A stretch of 64,000 nucleotides of DNA from Actinomycetospora lutea. Its GTDB lineage: Bacteria > Actinomycetota > Actinomycetes > Mycobacteriales > Pseudonocardiaceae. Positions 43,665-52,501 of this stretch are shown here, piece after piece. The translations under genes and the position numbers were made by a program. Within the stretch, counting starts at the first letter, position 1; each line of letters begins with the position of its first letter. The notes beneath the pieces were generated by a model, which was not told where the DNA came from, made no database searches, and saw only the letters and a list, made by a program, of their open reading frames with translations. The DNA is taken from contig NZ_JAQZAL010000031.1 in NCBI RefSeq assembly GCF_028737205.1, positions 1 through 64,000 of the forward strand. The letters run 5' to 3'.

Positions 43665-44671
43665 CGCAATCCCCTCCCCGTCAGGTCGATGAACACGTCC
43701 TCCAGCGTCGGCTCGCCGAGCTCGACCTGGGACACCGTGGCGCCGGCGTCGGCGACCGCGCCGAGCACCGGGGCGAGCGCCGCGCCGGCCTCGCCGTCGG
43801 CGCGCACGCGCAGCTGGGTGGCGAGCTCGTCGGAGCGGTCCTCCACCCCGGCCACGCCGCGGACCTCCTTGATCCGCCCCTGCACGGTCGCGACGTCGGC
43901 GCCGGTGAGCACGAGGTCGATGGTCGCCTCGCCCGGCAGGCCGGCGACCAGCCCGGAGGGCGAGTCGAGCGCGAGCAGCCTGCCGTGGTCGACGATGCCC
44001 ACCCGGTCGGCGAGCTTGGCCGCCTCGTCCATGTCGTGGGTGGTGAGCACGACCGTCACGCCGGACGCGGCCAGCTCGACCACGCGGTCGTGCACGAACA
44101 GGCGCGCCTGCGGGTCGAGCCCCGTCGAGGGTTCGTCGAGGAAGAGCACCTGCGGGGCGTGCATGAGGCCGCGGGCGATGATCAGCCGCTGGGCCTGGCC
44201 CCCGGAGAGCTCGTCGGGGTTGGTGGTCGCCTTGTCGAGCAGGCCCATGCGCTCGAGCAGCTCGTCGGCCAGCGCCTGGCGCTTCGCGCGCGGCACCCCG
44301 TGGTACGCGGCGTGCCAGACGAGGTTGCCGCGGGCGTCGAGCGAACGGTCGAGGTTGGGCCGCTGGGGCACGACGCCCAGCACGGCGCGCGCGCCCACCG
44401 GGTCTCCCGCGACGTCGATGCCGGCGACCGTCGCGCGCCCGGAGGTCTTGCGGACGCGCGTGGTCAGGATGCCGACCGTCGTGGTCTTGCCCGCGCCGTT
44501 GGGCCCGAGGAGCCCGAACACCTCTCCGCGGCGCACCGCGAAGCTCAACCCGTCGACGGCCGGCGTGGTGCTGCGCCCGTAGCGCTTCACCAGGTCGGCC
44601 ACCTCGACCGCCGGCGCGGCCTCGTCGACGCCGTCCCCGGTCGACGGGCGCGTGGTGGTCTGCGTGCTCAC
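43661..44671 (-). CDS. ABC transporter ATPase (DrrA-like)
   Basis: 336 residues from GTG 44671 after GGGGGAGGA. Walker A GLLGPNGAGKTTT (about 54), signature LSGGQAQRLIIAR (about 150), Walker B VLFLDEPSTGLDP (about 170), LTTHDMDEA. The C-terminal ~100 residues form the DrrA-type regulatory domain with the end motif LEDVFIDLTGRGLR. Forms a drug or lipid exporter with the permease downstream. Confidence 0.9.
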   Translation of the reverse strand: MSTQTTTRPSTGDGVDEAAPAVEVADLVKRYGRSTTPAVDGLSFAVRRGEVFGLLGPNGAGKTTTVGILTTRVRKTSGRATVAGIDVAGDPVGARAVLGVVPQRPNLDRSLDARGNLVWHAAYHGVPRAKRQALADELLERMGLLDKATTNPDELSGGQAQRLIIARGLMHAPQVLFLDEPSTGLDPQARLFVHDRVVELAASGVTVVLTTHDMDEAAKLADRVGIVDHGRLLALDSPSGLVAGLPGEATIDLVLTGADVATVQGRIKEVRGVAGVEDRSDELATQLRVRADGEAGAALAPVLGAVADAGATVSQVELGEPTLEDVFIDLTGRGLR

Positions 44672-44809
44672 CGATGGTCCTCCCCCGTGCGCCGAACCGT
44701 TCGGCGGACGCCATCGCGACGCTACGCCCGGGGTCCGACACCCCTCTTGTCGATTTCGGTGCTCGATGATCGCCACATCACGACGGTGCGACCTCGAGGA
44801 AGGTCGAGG

Positions 44810-46423
44810 TCAAGCTCCCGACGCCGGTACCGGCACGTGCACCAGCCGCGGCCCGGGCCCGGCGAACCCGCGCCGCACCGCCGCGCGCAGCTCGTCGACG
44901 GTGCCGACGCTCTCGGCCGGCACGCCGTAGGCCTGCGCGAGCGCGAGGTGGTCGACGGCGGGCAGGTCGAGCCCCGGCACCTTCGGCGTCTGCTCGCGCG
45001 AGGCGAACCACTTGAGGATCGCGTACTCCCGGTTGTCCAGGACGAGCACGGTGACCGGGACCTGCCACGACGCCGCCGTCGCGAGCGCCTGCACCGCGTA
45101 CTGCAGCGAGCCGTCGCCGATCGCGGCGAGCACCGGGCGCGCCGGCTCGGCGAGCCCGACGCCCACCGCCGCGGCGAGCCCGAACCCGAGCCCGCCCGAG
45201 GCGGTGAAGTACGAGCTGCCCGGCCGCGTGATCGGCAGCCGTGCCTGCTGCGTCCCGCGGTGCGACGGCGCCTCGCTGACGAGCACGCCGTCCTGCGGCC
45301 ACTCCTGCGCCAGGGTGCTGAAGACCTCCTCGGCCGTGAGCCGGCCCTCGCCCGCGGTCCGCGGCTCCCCGAGCGCGGCCCGCTGCGGCGCGGCCGCCCG
45401 GTCGGCGGGTCCCGGCCCGACGCGCTCGAGGAGCGCCCGCAGCGTGAGAGCCGGGTCGGCGACGACCGCGTCGCCCATCGGCGCGCGGGCGGCCTGGTCG
45501 GCGTCGGCGGTGACGTGCAGCAGGCGCGTGCCCTCGGGCAGGAAGGGGCCGGGCACGTAGGGGTAGTAGCGGAACACCGCCGCCCCGACCACGAGGACGA
45601 CGTCGAAGGGCTCGAGCGCCTGCGCGAGCGGGGCGATCGCCATCGGCAGCGCGCCCTGGAACAGCGGGTGGTCGGTGGGGAAGCCGACGCGGCCCTCGAC
45701 CGGCGGGGCGAACACCGCGGCGCCCGTGCGCTCCGCGAGCGCGACCGCGTCGTGGAACCCGCCGGTGGCGTCGACGTCGCCGCCGACGACCAGCGCGGGC
45801 GCGCGGGCGTCGTCGAGCGCCGCGACGATCGCGTCGAGCCCGACGGGGTCCGGGGCGGCCCGCTGGTGGACCCGACGGGCGACGAGGAGGTCGAGCGCCT
45901 CGGTGGTCGGGTCGAGCTCGGCGGACCAGTCGTCCATCGGGATCGACACGAACACGGGGCCCCACGGCGGGGTGGTCGCCGCGTGGATCGCGCGGGCCAG
46001 CACGGCGGGGACGTCCTGCGGCCGCGCCGGCTCGAGGGAGAGCTTCACCGCGGGGCGCGGCAGCACCGTCGCGTCCGGGTTGGTGAGCAGCGCCTCGAGG
46101 TTGAGCATGGGCCGGACCTGCTGGCCGGCGGTGACGACGAGGGGCGCGCCGTTGGCGGCCGCGTTGACCAGGGCCCCGACCGCGTTGCCCACGCCGGGCG
46201 CGGTGTGCAGGTTGACCAGCGCGGGGCGTCCGGAGGCCTGCGCGTAGCCGTCGGCCATGCCCACGACCGCGGCCTCCTGCAGGCCGAGCACGTAGCGGAA
46301 GTCGTCGGGGAGCTCGGAGAGCATCGGCAGCTCGGTGGACCCCGGGTTGCCGAACACGGTCGTCATGCCGTGGGCCCGGAACACCTCGAGCGAGGCCTCC
46401 CGGACCGTGGGTCCACTGGCCAT
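44810..46423 (-). CDS. mdlC: benzoylformate decarboxylase (ThDP-dependent)
   Basis: 537 residues. VFGNPGSTELPML at the start; GLQEAAVVGMADGYAQ with the Glu that activates ThDP; NLHTAPGVGNAVGALV with the His of benzoylformate decarboxylase (His70 in the Pseudomonas enzyme); ThDP/Mg motif IGDGSLQYAVQAL (about 425) and LVLDNREYAILKWF. Decarboxylates benzoylformate to benzaldehyde in mandelate breakdown. No other mandelate gene is seen next to it, so a related 2-oxoacid is possible. Confidence 0.85.
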   Translation of the reverse strand: MASGPTVREASLEVFRAHGMTTVFGNPGSTELPMLSELPDDFRYVLGLQEAAVVGMADGYAQASGRPALVNLHTAPGVGNAVGALVNAAANGAPLVVTAGQQVRPMLNLEALLTNPDATVLPRPAVKLSLEPARPQDVPAVLARAIHAATTPPWGPVFVSIPMDDWSAELDPTTEALDLLVARRVHQRAAPDPVGLDAIVAALDDARAPALVVGGDVDATGGFHDAVALAERTGAAVFAPPVEGRVGFPTDHPLFQGALPMAIAPLAQALEPFDVVLVVGAAVFRYYPYVPGPFLPEGTRLLHVTADADQAARAPMGDAVVADPALTLRALLERVGPGPADRAAAPQRAALGEPRTAGEGRLTAEEVFSTLAQEWPQDGVLVSEAPSHRGTQQARLPITRPGSSYFTASGGLGFGLAAAVGVGLAEPARPVLAAIGDGSLQYAVQALATAASWQVPVTVLVLDNREYAILKWFASREQTPKVPGLDLPAVDHLALAQAYGVPAESVGTVDELRAAVRRGFAGPGPRLVHVPVPASGA

Positions 46424-46473
46424 GGCGCGTGTTCTCCCGTCCGTCGACACCGAGTCCGACGGACGTGTACCCC

Positions 46474-46734
46474 TCAGCGGGGACTGTGGAGCCGCGAGAT
46501 GCGAATGACCACGTCCGGCAGGCCGTCGCCGTCGAACTCGCGCCGCATCTCCTCCGCACGGATGGTCGCCTCGACACCCTCGTACGGCCCGTGCGCGTCG
46601 AGCTCGCCGGTCTCCGGGTCGAACACCAGCACGACGTAGCCGTCGCACTCGTCCAGGTCCGCCGCCGCCGCGAGCAGAGCCGCCGATCGATCGTTCAGCA
46701 CGCTGATCACCTCCACCTCGTGCATCGCCACCAT
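46474..46734 (-). CDS. small hypothetical protein
   Basis: 86 residues from ATG 46734 (ATG 46725 possible). VEVISVLNDRSAALLAAAAD and CDGYVVLVFDPETGELDAHG suggest a small alpha/beta fold, ending LPDVVIRISRLHSPR. No known domain recognised. The gap to the divergent epoxide hydrolase (46735-46878) is promoter-sized. Confidence 0.6.
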   Translation of the reverse strand: MVAMHEVEVISVLNDRSAALLAAAADLDECDGYVVLVFDPETGELDAHGPYEGVEATIRAEEMRREFDGDGLPDVVIRISRLHSPR

Positions 46735-46878
46735 GCGGCCCCGTGTGACACCTCGACGCGAAGTTGGCTCGTTCGGGTCACGAGGACCAGCCGTCGGCGT
46801 GTCGAGTCGCCACGCGTTCGGACCTGTTGATCGGGATCGTCCGGCAGCCCCGCCCGCGGATGGATACGGTGCGGTCTC

Positions 46879-48048
46879 GTGGCCGCTGACGCACCCGTTC
46901 CTGCCGGGAATCCGTCGAACGAGGTCGTGCCGTTCGTCCTCGACGTCCCCGAGGAGCAACTCACTGACCTGCGAGAACGCCTCCGCCGCGTCCGACTGCC
47001 GGAGCCGGCGACCGATCCCGGGCAGGGCATCGGGCTCGACGCGGTCACCGAGCTCTGCCGCGCGTGGCTCGAGGAGCACGACTGGCGCCGCGTCGAGGAC
47101 GAGCTCAACCGGCGGGGTCAGTTCCGCACCGCGATCGCGGGTCTCGGTGTCCACTTCCTGCACGTTCGGTCACCTCGTAGTGACGCTTCGCCACTGCTCG
47201 TCACCCACGGGTGGCCCGGCTCGGTCGTCGAGTTCCTCGACGTCCTGGACGCCCTGACCGACCCCGGGGACGCCTCGCTGCCGGCCTTCCACGTCGTCGC
47301 GCCGTCGCTGCCCGGCTACGGGTTCAGCGACAAGCCGACCGAGGCCGGCTGGGGCGTGGACCGCATCGCCGACGCCTGGGCCGCGCTGATGACGCGCCTG
47401 GGCTACGACCGCTTCCTCGCCCAGGGCGGCGACTGGGGCGCCATGATCACCACGGCGCTCGCCGTCCGGCACCCCGACCGCGTCGCGATGATGCACACGA
47501 CGATGCCCCGCGCCGCGCGCCCCGAGGGCTTCGACGACGCGCAGCTCGACGAGACCGAGCGGCGCTGGCTCGCCGAGACCGAGCAGTTCCGCAAGCTCGG
47601 GTCGGGTTACTCGGCCCAGCAGCGCACGCGGCCCCAGACGCTGGGCTACGGGCTCGTCGACTCCCCGGCCGGCCAGCTCGCGTGGATCGCCGAGAAGTTC
47701 GTCGCCTGGACCGACGGCGACGGCTTCGGCGGGGTGCCGCGCGACCGCGTGCTGGACAACGCGACGATCTACTGGCTCACCGGGTCGGGGGCGTCGTCGG
47801 CGCGCCTGTACTGGGAGAGCTTCGGCGGCGTCGACGTCACCGCGCCGGTCACCGTGCCCAGCGCCGTGTCCTACTTCCCCGCCGAGATGGTCAAGCTGCC
47901 CCGCGCCTGGGTCGAGGCGCGCTACACCGACCTGCGGCGCTGGAACGCCCTGCCCAGCGGCGGCCACTTCGCCTCGCTCGAGGTGCCCCGCGACTTCGTC
48001 GACGAGCTGCGCGCCGCCTTCGCGCTCACCCCCGCGATCACGGGATGA
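46879..48048 (+). CDS. epoxide hydrolase (EHN-type)
   Basis: 389 residues. EHN N-terminal domain (PFVLDVPEEQLTDLRERLRR, WRRVEDELNRRGQF), then alpha/beta hydrolase: THGWPGSVVEF (oxyanion HGWPG), LAQGGDWGAMITT with the nucleophilic Asp, acid in the 300s, GGHFASLEVP with the His. Relative of juvenile-hormone and EphA-type hydrolases; opens epoxides to diols. TACGGT lies eight bases before the GTG (leaderless type). Confidence 0.87.
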   Translation: MAADAPVPAGNPSNEVVPFVLDVPEEQLTDLRERLRRVRLPEPATDPGQGIGLDAVTELCRAWLEEHDWRRVEDELNRRGQFRTAIAGLGVHFLHVRSPRSDASPLLVTHGWPGSVVEFLDVLDALTDPGDASLPAFHVVAPSLPGYGFSDKPTEAGWGVDRIADAWAALMTRLGYDRFLAQGGDWGAMITTALAVRHPDRVAMMHTTMPRAARPEGFDDAQLDETERRWLAETEQFRKLGSGYSAQQRTRPQTLGYGLVDSPAGQLAWIAEKFVAWTDGDGFGGVPRDRVLDNATIYWLTGSGASSARLYWESFGGVDVTAPVTVPSAVSYFPAEMVKLPRAWVEARYTDLRRWNALPSGGHFASLEVPRDFVDELRAAFALTPAITG

Positions 48049-49096
48049 CGACGATCTTGCCGACGTAGGCGGAGCGCGCGAACTCGTCCTGCCCGGCGTG
48101 GATGTCGGTCAGCGCGTACCGCCCGGCGATCCGCGGGCGGATCCGGCCGGCGAGGGCGTCGGCCACGAGCTCGGCGAAGTGGGCCGGGGTGTGCATCGAC
48201 GAGCCGACGAGGGCGACGTTGTGCAGGTAGAGCCGGCGCAGGTCGAGGTCGACGGCGTGCCCGCCGATCGCCCCGGCGATCACCCAGCGGCCGCCGTCGC
48301 GGATGCGGTCGAGCAGGGCGGGCAGCAGCGGGCCGCCGACGACGTCGACGACGGCGTCGAGGGGGCCGCCGGCGGCGTGCGCGACGGCGTCGGCCAGAGC
48401 GCCCGGCTCCGCCCCGCGCAGCACCACCTCCGCCGCGCCGGCCTCCCGCAGCGCCTCCTCCTTGCCCGGGGCGGTGAGCGCCACGACCCGCGCGCCCCGG
48501 GCCGCCGCGAGCTGCACGGCCCCGAGCCCCACGCCGCCCGAGGCCCCGGTGACCAGCACCGTCTCGCCCGCCGCGATCCGCCCGCGCGCGAGCATCCCGG
48601 CGGCGGTGCCGTGGGCCACGGGCAGGCAGGCGAGCTCCTCGTCGGTGAGCGGCGAGGCGCCGACGTCGTGGGCGCGCGCGTCGGCGCACACGACGTACCG
48701 CGCGAACCCGCCGTCGGCCTCGCTGCCGAGCAGGCCGACCGGGCCGGCGTCGGGACCCTCGCCGTCGTAGAACGCCGGGTCCACGAGGACCCGCCGCCCC
48801 ACCCGCGCCGGGTCGACGCCGTCGCCCACCGCGGCGATCTCGCCCGCGATGTCGCCACCCTGGATGCGGGGGAAGGCGATCGGACCCCGCCAGCCGGCGA
48901 GCGCGTCCGGGTCGCCGGGCAGCCCGTAGGCGCCGCGGCGGGTCCAGAGATCGGTGTTGTTCATCGCGGCCGCGGTGACGCGCACGAGCACCTCGCCCGC
49001 TGCGGGACGGGGCACCGGCACGCTCCGCAGCTCGAGCGCCTCCGGCCCACCGTGACGGGTGAGCACCGCGGCCGGCATCGCGTCCGGGATCGACAT
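48038..49096 (-). CDS. zinc-free MDR oxidoreductase (quinone-oxidoreductase-like)
   Basis: 352 residues; ATG 49096 after GGAGGA. Medium-chain fold: RHGGPEALELRSVPVPRPAA, IQGGDIAGEIAAVGDGVDPA, NADP motif VLVTGASGGVGLGAVQLAA, DAVVDVVGGPLLPALLDRI. Catalytic-zinc ligands are absent, so an NADPH:quinone or enone reductase is likely. Divergent from a TetR gene that probably controls it. Overlaps the epoxide hydrolase end by 11 bases. Confidence 0.85.
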   Translation of the reverse strand: MSIPDAMPAAVLTRHGGPEALELRSVPVPRPAAGEVLVRVTAAAMNNTDLWTRRGAYGLPGDPDALAGWRGPIAFPRIQGGDIAGEIAAVGDGVDPARVGRRVLVDPAFYDGEGPDAGPVGLLGSEADGGFARYVVCADARAHDVGASPLTDEELACLPVAHGTAAGMLARGRIAAGETVLVTGASGGVGLGAVQLAAARGARVVALTAPGKEEALREAGAAEVVLRGAEPGALADAVAHAAGGPLDAVVDVVGGPLLPALLDRIRDGGRWVIAGAIGGHAVDLDLRRLYLHNVALVGSSMHTPAHFAELVADALAGRIRPRIAGRYALTDIHAGQDEFARSAYVGKIVVIP

Positions 49097-49108
49097 GGCT
49101 CCTCCGAC

Positions 49109-49161
49109 CTCACAGGTCTGTGAACTCCAGCGCCCGCAGAGTATGTTCACAGACCGGTGAA
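49109..49161. promoter_or_regulatory. two inverted copies of a TetR-type operator
   Basis: GTTCACAGACC-G-GTGAA (49145-49161) and, on the other strand, GTTCACAGACC-T-GTGAG (49109-49125). Each is itself a dyad (TCACAG-GT-CTGTGA in the second). They lie between the divergent oxidoreductase and TetR genes. Confidence 0.65.
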
Positions 49162-49176
49162 GGCAAGGGAGGTCCG

Positions 49177-49764
49177 ATGACGACGCTCACCCCCGGGGCC
49201 CGGCGCATCCTCGACGTCGCGGCGGAGCTCTTCTACGCGCACGGGATCCACGCGGTCGGGGTGGACACGATCGCCGCCGAGTCCGGCGTCACCAAGCGCA
49301 CGCTCTACGACCGCTTCGGTTCCAAGGACGCCCTCGTCGCGACCTACCTGCGGGAACGCGACGAGCGCTGGCGCGCGCGGGTCAGCGCGGCCGTCGAGGC
49401 GCAGGACGACCCGGTCCGCCGCGCGCTGGCGCCGTTCGCGGTGCTCGAGGACTGGGTCGCCGAGGGCACGAGCCGCGGCTGCGCCTTCGTCAATGCCTTC
49501 GCCGAGCTCGACGACCCCGACCACCCCGCCCGGCCCGTCATCGACGACGAGAAACGCTGGCTGCGCGCGCTCTTCGCCACCGAGCTCGCGCGGGCCGGCC
49601 TCGCCGACCCGGACGGCCTGGCCCTGCAGCTGCTCGTGCTGCACGAGGGCGCGCTGGTGACGCACGCGGTCGCCGCCGCACCGGGCGCGCCGGCCGCGGC
49701 ATGGGCGGCGGCCCGGTCCCTGGTGGACCGGGAGACGGAGCGCAGCGGAGCCCGACCCGTGTAG
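49177..49764 (+). CDS. TetR-family regulator
   Basis: 195 residues; ATG after AAGGGAGG. N-terminal helix-turn-helix (ILDVAAELFYAHGIHAVGVD, IAAESGVTKRTLYDRFGSKD) and a C-terminal helical ligand domain (VAEGTSRGCAFVNAFAELDD). Likely represses the divergent oxidoreductase gene and itself through the two operators. Confidence 0.88.
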   Translation: MTTLTPGARRILDVAAELFYAHGIHAVGVDTIAAESGVTKRTLYDRFGSKDALVATYLRERDERWRARVSAAVEAQDDPVRRALAPFAVLEDWVAEGTSRGCAFVNAFAELDDPDHPARPVIDDEKRWLRALFATELARAGLADPDGLALQLLVLHEGALVTHAVAAAPGAPAAAWAAARSLVDRETERSGARPV

Positions 49765-49773
49765 ACGCGGCGA

Positions 49774-51084
49774 TCAGCTGAGGCTGGCGACCGGGTCGGC
49801 GCGCGCGAGGGCCGGGTCGTCGGCGGCGAATGTGCGGGCCCGGCCGGGGCCGGTGCTCGCGGTCTCGAAGCGCACGGTGACCCGCCCGTGCCCGCTGCCC
49901 TGGACCCAGCCGTGGCCGTGCTCGGTGTGGGCGACGTCGTCACCGGTGCGCCACTCGCGGCTCGGCGGGGGCTCCGGCTCGGCATCCTGCACCTCGACCG
50001 TCGGCGCGGCCGCGACCGGCTCCGGCGTCCCCGGGAACAGCGCCTCCTGCACGGCGGAGGTCAGCCCGGAGAACGAGACGCCGACCAGACGTACGCCGGC
50101 GTCCGGGAGGGCCGCGACGGCGAGGCGCTGGGCGGTGTCGGTGAGGGTCGCGAGGTCGGTGGTGGCGTCGGGGTGGGTCTCGGCGCGGCTCGTGGTCCCG
50201 AACGACGCGCTGCGGATCTTCACGCTGACGGTGCGGGCGGCCCGGTGCGAGGCCACCAGGCGCCGGTGCGCGCCCTCGGCCAGCTCGGCGACCGCGGCGC
50301 GCACGGCGGTCATGTCCGAGAGGTCCTCGTCGAACGTGGTCTCCGCGCTGACCTGCTTGGCCTCGCCCCGCTCGACCAGCGGGCGGTCGTCGAGCCCGCG
50401 CGCGAGCCGGTGCAGCCCGGTGCCCACGGCGGTGCCGAGCAGCGCGGTGACGTCGGTGGCGTCCATGGCGGCGAGCGCGGCGACGGTCTCGACGCCGCTG
50501 CGGTGCAGGGTGGCCTCGGCGACCGGACCGATCCCCCACAGCGCGCGCACCGGCAGCGGGTCGAGCAGCGCCCGCTCGCCGCCCTGGGCCACCACGTGCA
50601 CGCCGTCCGGCTTGGCGAGCCCGGAAGCGATCTTGGCGACCTGCTTGCCCGACCCCGCCCCCACCGACACCGCGAGCCCCGTGACCGCGCGGACCTCCGC
50701 CCGCAGCTTCTCGGCGAAGGCGCGCACGTCGTCGGCCTCGGCGTCGGCCAGCGCCTCGGGCTCGGCGAACGTCTCGTCGTAGGCGATCTGCTCGAGCACC
50801 GGCGCCCACGCGCGCACGACGCCGAAGAAGCGCTCGGAGAGCACGCGGTAGAGCGCCGTGCGCGGGGGCAGCGCCGTGGCGTGCGGGCACAGGCGGCGCG
50901 CCTGCCCCATCGGCATCGCCGAACGGGCGCCGGACACCTTCGCCTCGCCGCTCGCGCCGGCCACGATCCCGCGCGGGCCGAGGCCGCCGACGAGCACCGG
51001 GCGCCCGCGCAGCGTCGGGCGGGTCAGCTGCTCCGCGGACGCGAAGAACGAGTCGAGGTCGAGGTGCAGGACCCAGCGGGGCAC
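49774..51084 (-). CDS. dinB: Y-family DNA polymerase (DinB/Pol IV-like) with C-terminal extension
   Basis: 436 residues from GTG 51084. HLDLDSFFASAEQLTRPTL has the first catalytic Asp; IAYDETFAEPEA replaces the usual SIDEAF but keeps Asp-Glu. Thumb (ALWGIGPVAEATLHRSGVET) and little-finger domains follow. Beyond the normal end, RTGDDVAHTEHGHGWVQGSG and VTVRFETAS form a Tudor-like extension seen in actinobacterial homologues. Translesion synthesis. Confidence 0.87.
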   Translation of the reverse strand: MPRWVLHLDLDSFFASAEQLTRPTLRGRPVLVGGLGPRGIVAGASGEAKVSGARSAMPMGQARRLCPHATALPPRTALYRVLSERFFGVVRAWAPVLEQIAYDETFAEPEALADAEADDVRAFAEKLRAEVRAVTGLAVSVGAGSGKQVAKIASGLAKPDGVHVVAQGGERALLDPLPVRALWGIGPVAEATLHRSGVETVAALAAMDATDVTALLGTAVGTGLHRLARGLDDRPLVERGEAKQVSAETTFDEDLSDMTAVRAAVAELAEGAHRRLVASHRAARTVSVKIRSASFGTTSRAETHPDATTDLATLTDTAQRLAVAALPDAGVRLVGVSFSGLTSAVQEALFPGTPEPVAAAPTVEVQDAEPEPPPSREWRTGDDVAHTEHGHGWVQGSGHGRVTVRFETASTGPGRARTFAADDPALARADPVASLS

Positions 51085-51088
51085 GCGC

Positions 51089-51553
51089 TCAGGATGCCCC
51101 GAGCGCCCACAGCTCGTCCGGGTGCTCCAGCACCACGCGCGCCCCGGCGGCCCGCAGCGCCTCCGCCGGCGCACCGCCCCAGCCCACGCCGACCGGCACG
51201 AGGTCGTGCGCGAGCGCGGCGTGCAGGTCGACCGGGCTGTCGCCGAGCATCGGGGTGCCCGGCGCCGCCGCCGTGACGCCGAGCCCGAGCAGCGCCTCGC
51301 CGACCACCGCCTCCTTGCCGCCGAAGCCCCCGTCCACCCCGCGCCCGGCGACGCTGCCGAAGCAGCGCAGGACGCCGAGGTCGTCGAGGACGCGGCGCGC
51401 CACCGCGGTGCTCGCCGACGTCGCCACCGCCAGGTCGACCCCGCGGGCGCGCAGGGCCTCGACGAGCGCGACGACCCCCGGCGCCGGGCGCGTCGTGCCG
51501 GGGACCGTGAGCGTGCCGTCGAGGTCGAACACGACGGCGGGGAACGGGGCCAC
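51089..51553 (-). CDS. HAD-superfamily hydrolase
   Basis: 154 residues from GTG 51553. Motif I VVFDLDGTLTVPG, Ser of motif II in ATSASTAVARR, and GDSPVDLHAA (motif IV). The cap is small, so it belongs to a subfamily with a minimal cap. Phosphatase or phosphonatase activity; substrate unknown. Ends four bases before the dinB start. Confidence 0.8.
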   Translation of the reverse strand: MAPFPAVVFDLDGTLTVPGTTRPAPGVVALVEALRARGVDLAVATSASTAVARRVLDDLGVLRCFGSVAGRGVDGGFGGKEAVVGEALLGLGVTAAAPGTPMLGDSPVDLHAALAHDLVPVGVGWGGAPAEALRAAGARVVLEHPDELWALGAS

Positions 51554-51607
51554 GAATCGTGAGTGTCTCAACGGTTGTGCGCGGGGACCGTGGGGGACCC
51601 GCGACCC

Positions 51608-51814
51608 ATGGGTTACGACGTCACGCAGGTGCAGAAGTCGCTGGCCGGGTTCGACTACCCGGGAGGCCCCCAGGAGCTGGCCGAGCACGCGAGCTCGCAG
51701 GGCGCCGACCAGCAGCTCGTCGACACGATCAAGGGCCTCGACAAGGAGCAGTTCGACGGCCCGAACGCGGTCATGTCGAAGCTCGGCGAGGCCGGCGTCC
51801 TCGGCGGCAGCTGA
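51608..51814 (+). CDS. DUF2795 small protein
   Basis: 68 residues. VTQVQKSLAGFDYPGGPQEL and LVDTIKGLDKEQFDGPNAVM are the DUF2795 pattern (a short helical domain). Function unknown. Followed by a perfect 48-bp palindrome. Confidence 0.78.
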   Translation: MGYDVTQVQKSLAGFDYPGGPQELAEHASSQGADQQLVDTIKGLDKEQFDGPNAVMSKLGEAGVLGGS

Positions 51815-51823
51815 GCCACGGCG

Positions 51824-51871
51824 CACGAACGGCGCCCTCGCTGCTCCGGAGCAGCGAGGGCGCCGTTCGTG
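51824..51871. terminator. 48-bp perfect palindrome, bidirectional terminator
   Basis: CACGAACGGCGCCCTCGC then TGCTCC is followed at once by its exact reverse complement: two 24-base arms and no spacer. It sits between convergent small genes, so it should stop transcription from both sides. No U-run. Confidence 0.8.
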
Positions 51872-51889
51872 TCCCCGGACGCGCCGGCC

Positions 51890-52153
51890 TCAGCGCGGCA
51901 GGGTCGGCACACCCCGCTTGACCATGTCCCGGGCGCCCTCGAGGGTCCCGTCGCCGACCCAGGTGTTCGGGTCGAGCTGGGAGAGGTTCCAGCCGCCCGG
52001 GCGCACGCGCGTGCCGTAGAGGAACGTGTCCTTGTTCTCGACCCACTGGACCTCGTAGTCGATCGGGTCCGGTCCCTGCGAGCTCCAGCGCCAGGCGGCA
52101 CCCGATCCTCGCGACGTCTCGTGGAGCTCGACGCCGTCCACCTCGATGGCCAT
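51890..52153 (-). CDS. small hypothetical protein
   Basis: 87 residues; ATG 52153 after GGAAGGGG. MAIEVDGVELHETSRGSGAA, then YEVQWVENKDTFLYGTRVRP and LDPNTWVGDGTLEGARDMVK. Looks folded and translated, family not recognised. Confidence 0.62.
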   Translation of the reverse strand: MAIEVDGVELHETSRGSGAAWRWSSQGPDPIDYEVQWVENKDTFLYGTRVRPGGWNLSQLDPNTWVGDGTLEGARDMVKRGVPTLPR

Positions 52154-52196
52154 GCCCACCCCTTCCGGCCCCGGGTGAGCCGATCGGACCAGGAAC

Positions 52197-52439
52197 CTAC
52201 CGGCCGTCCGGGTCGACCAGCACGCCCGTCCGGCGGCAGCGCCGGGGCCCACCCCTCTCGGGTGAGAGCACCGACGATGCGCACGGCCTCGCGCCGGTGC
52301 GCGTCAGCGGCGTGGGCGGTCCAGCTCCACTGCGCGCATCCGGCGTGCAGGAGGTGGCAGACGACGGTGGCGGCGTGCTCGCGGGCGTCGGCGTGACCGA
52401 TGCGGGACCCGCAGCGAACAGCGGGGAGTCCCGGGCCAC
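52197..52439 (-). pseudogene. short gene apparently carrying two compensating frameshifts
   Basis: Coding-type third positions switch frame twice. A GTG at 52439 opens one frame (ARDSPLFAA). From about 52400 to 52260 the plausible protein is in another frame (DAREHAATVVCHLLHAGCAQ, AADAHRREAVRIVGALTREG). The end returns to the first frame as TGVLVDPDGR and TAG at 52197. The middle part has no start codon of its own. Either a decaying gene or two base-call errors. It fills most of the gap 52154-52501. Product not recognised. Confidence 0.45.
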
Positions 52440-52501
52440 AGGGCGCCCATGGGGACGTTCGCCACAGCGGCGGGCCCGTCGGTCCCGGCATGATGCTGCG
52501 T

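Noticed and set aside
48038-49096. Zinc-dependent alcohol dehydrogenase
   Set aside because: The Cys/His ligands for catalytic and structural zinc are absent; a quinone-oxidoreductase-type MDR fits better.
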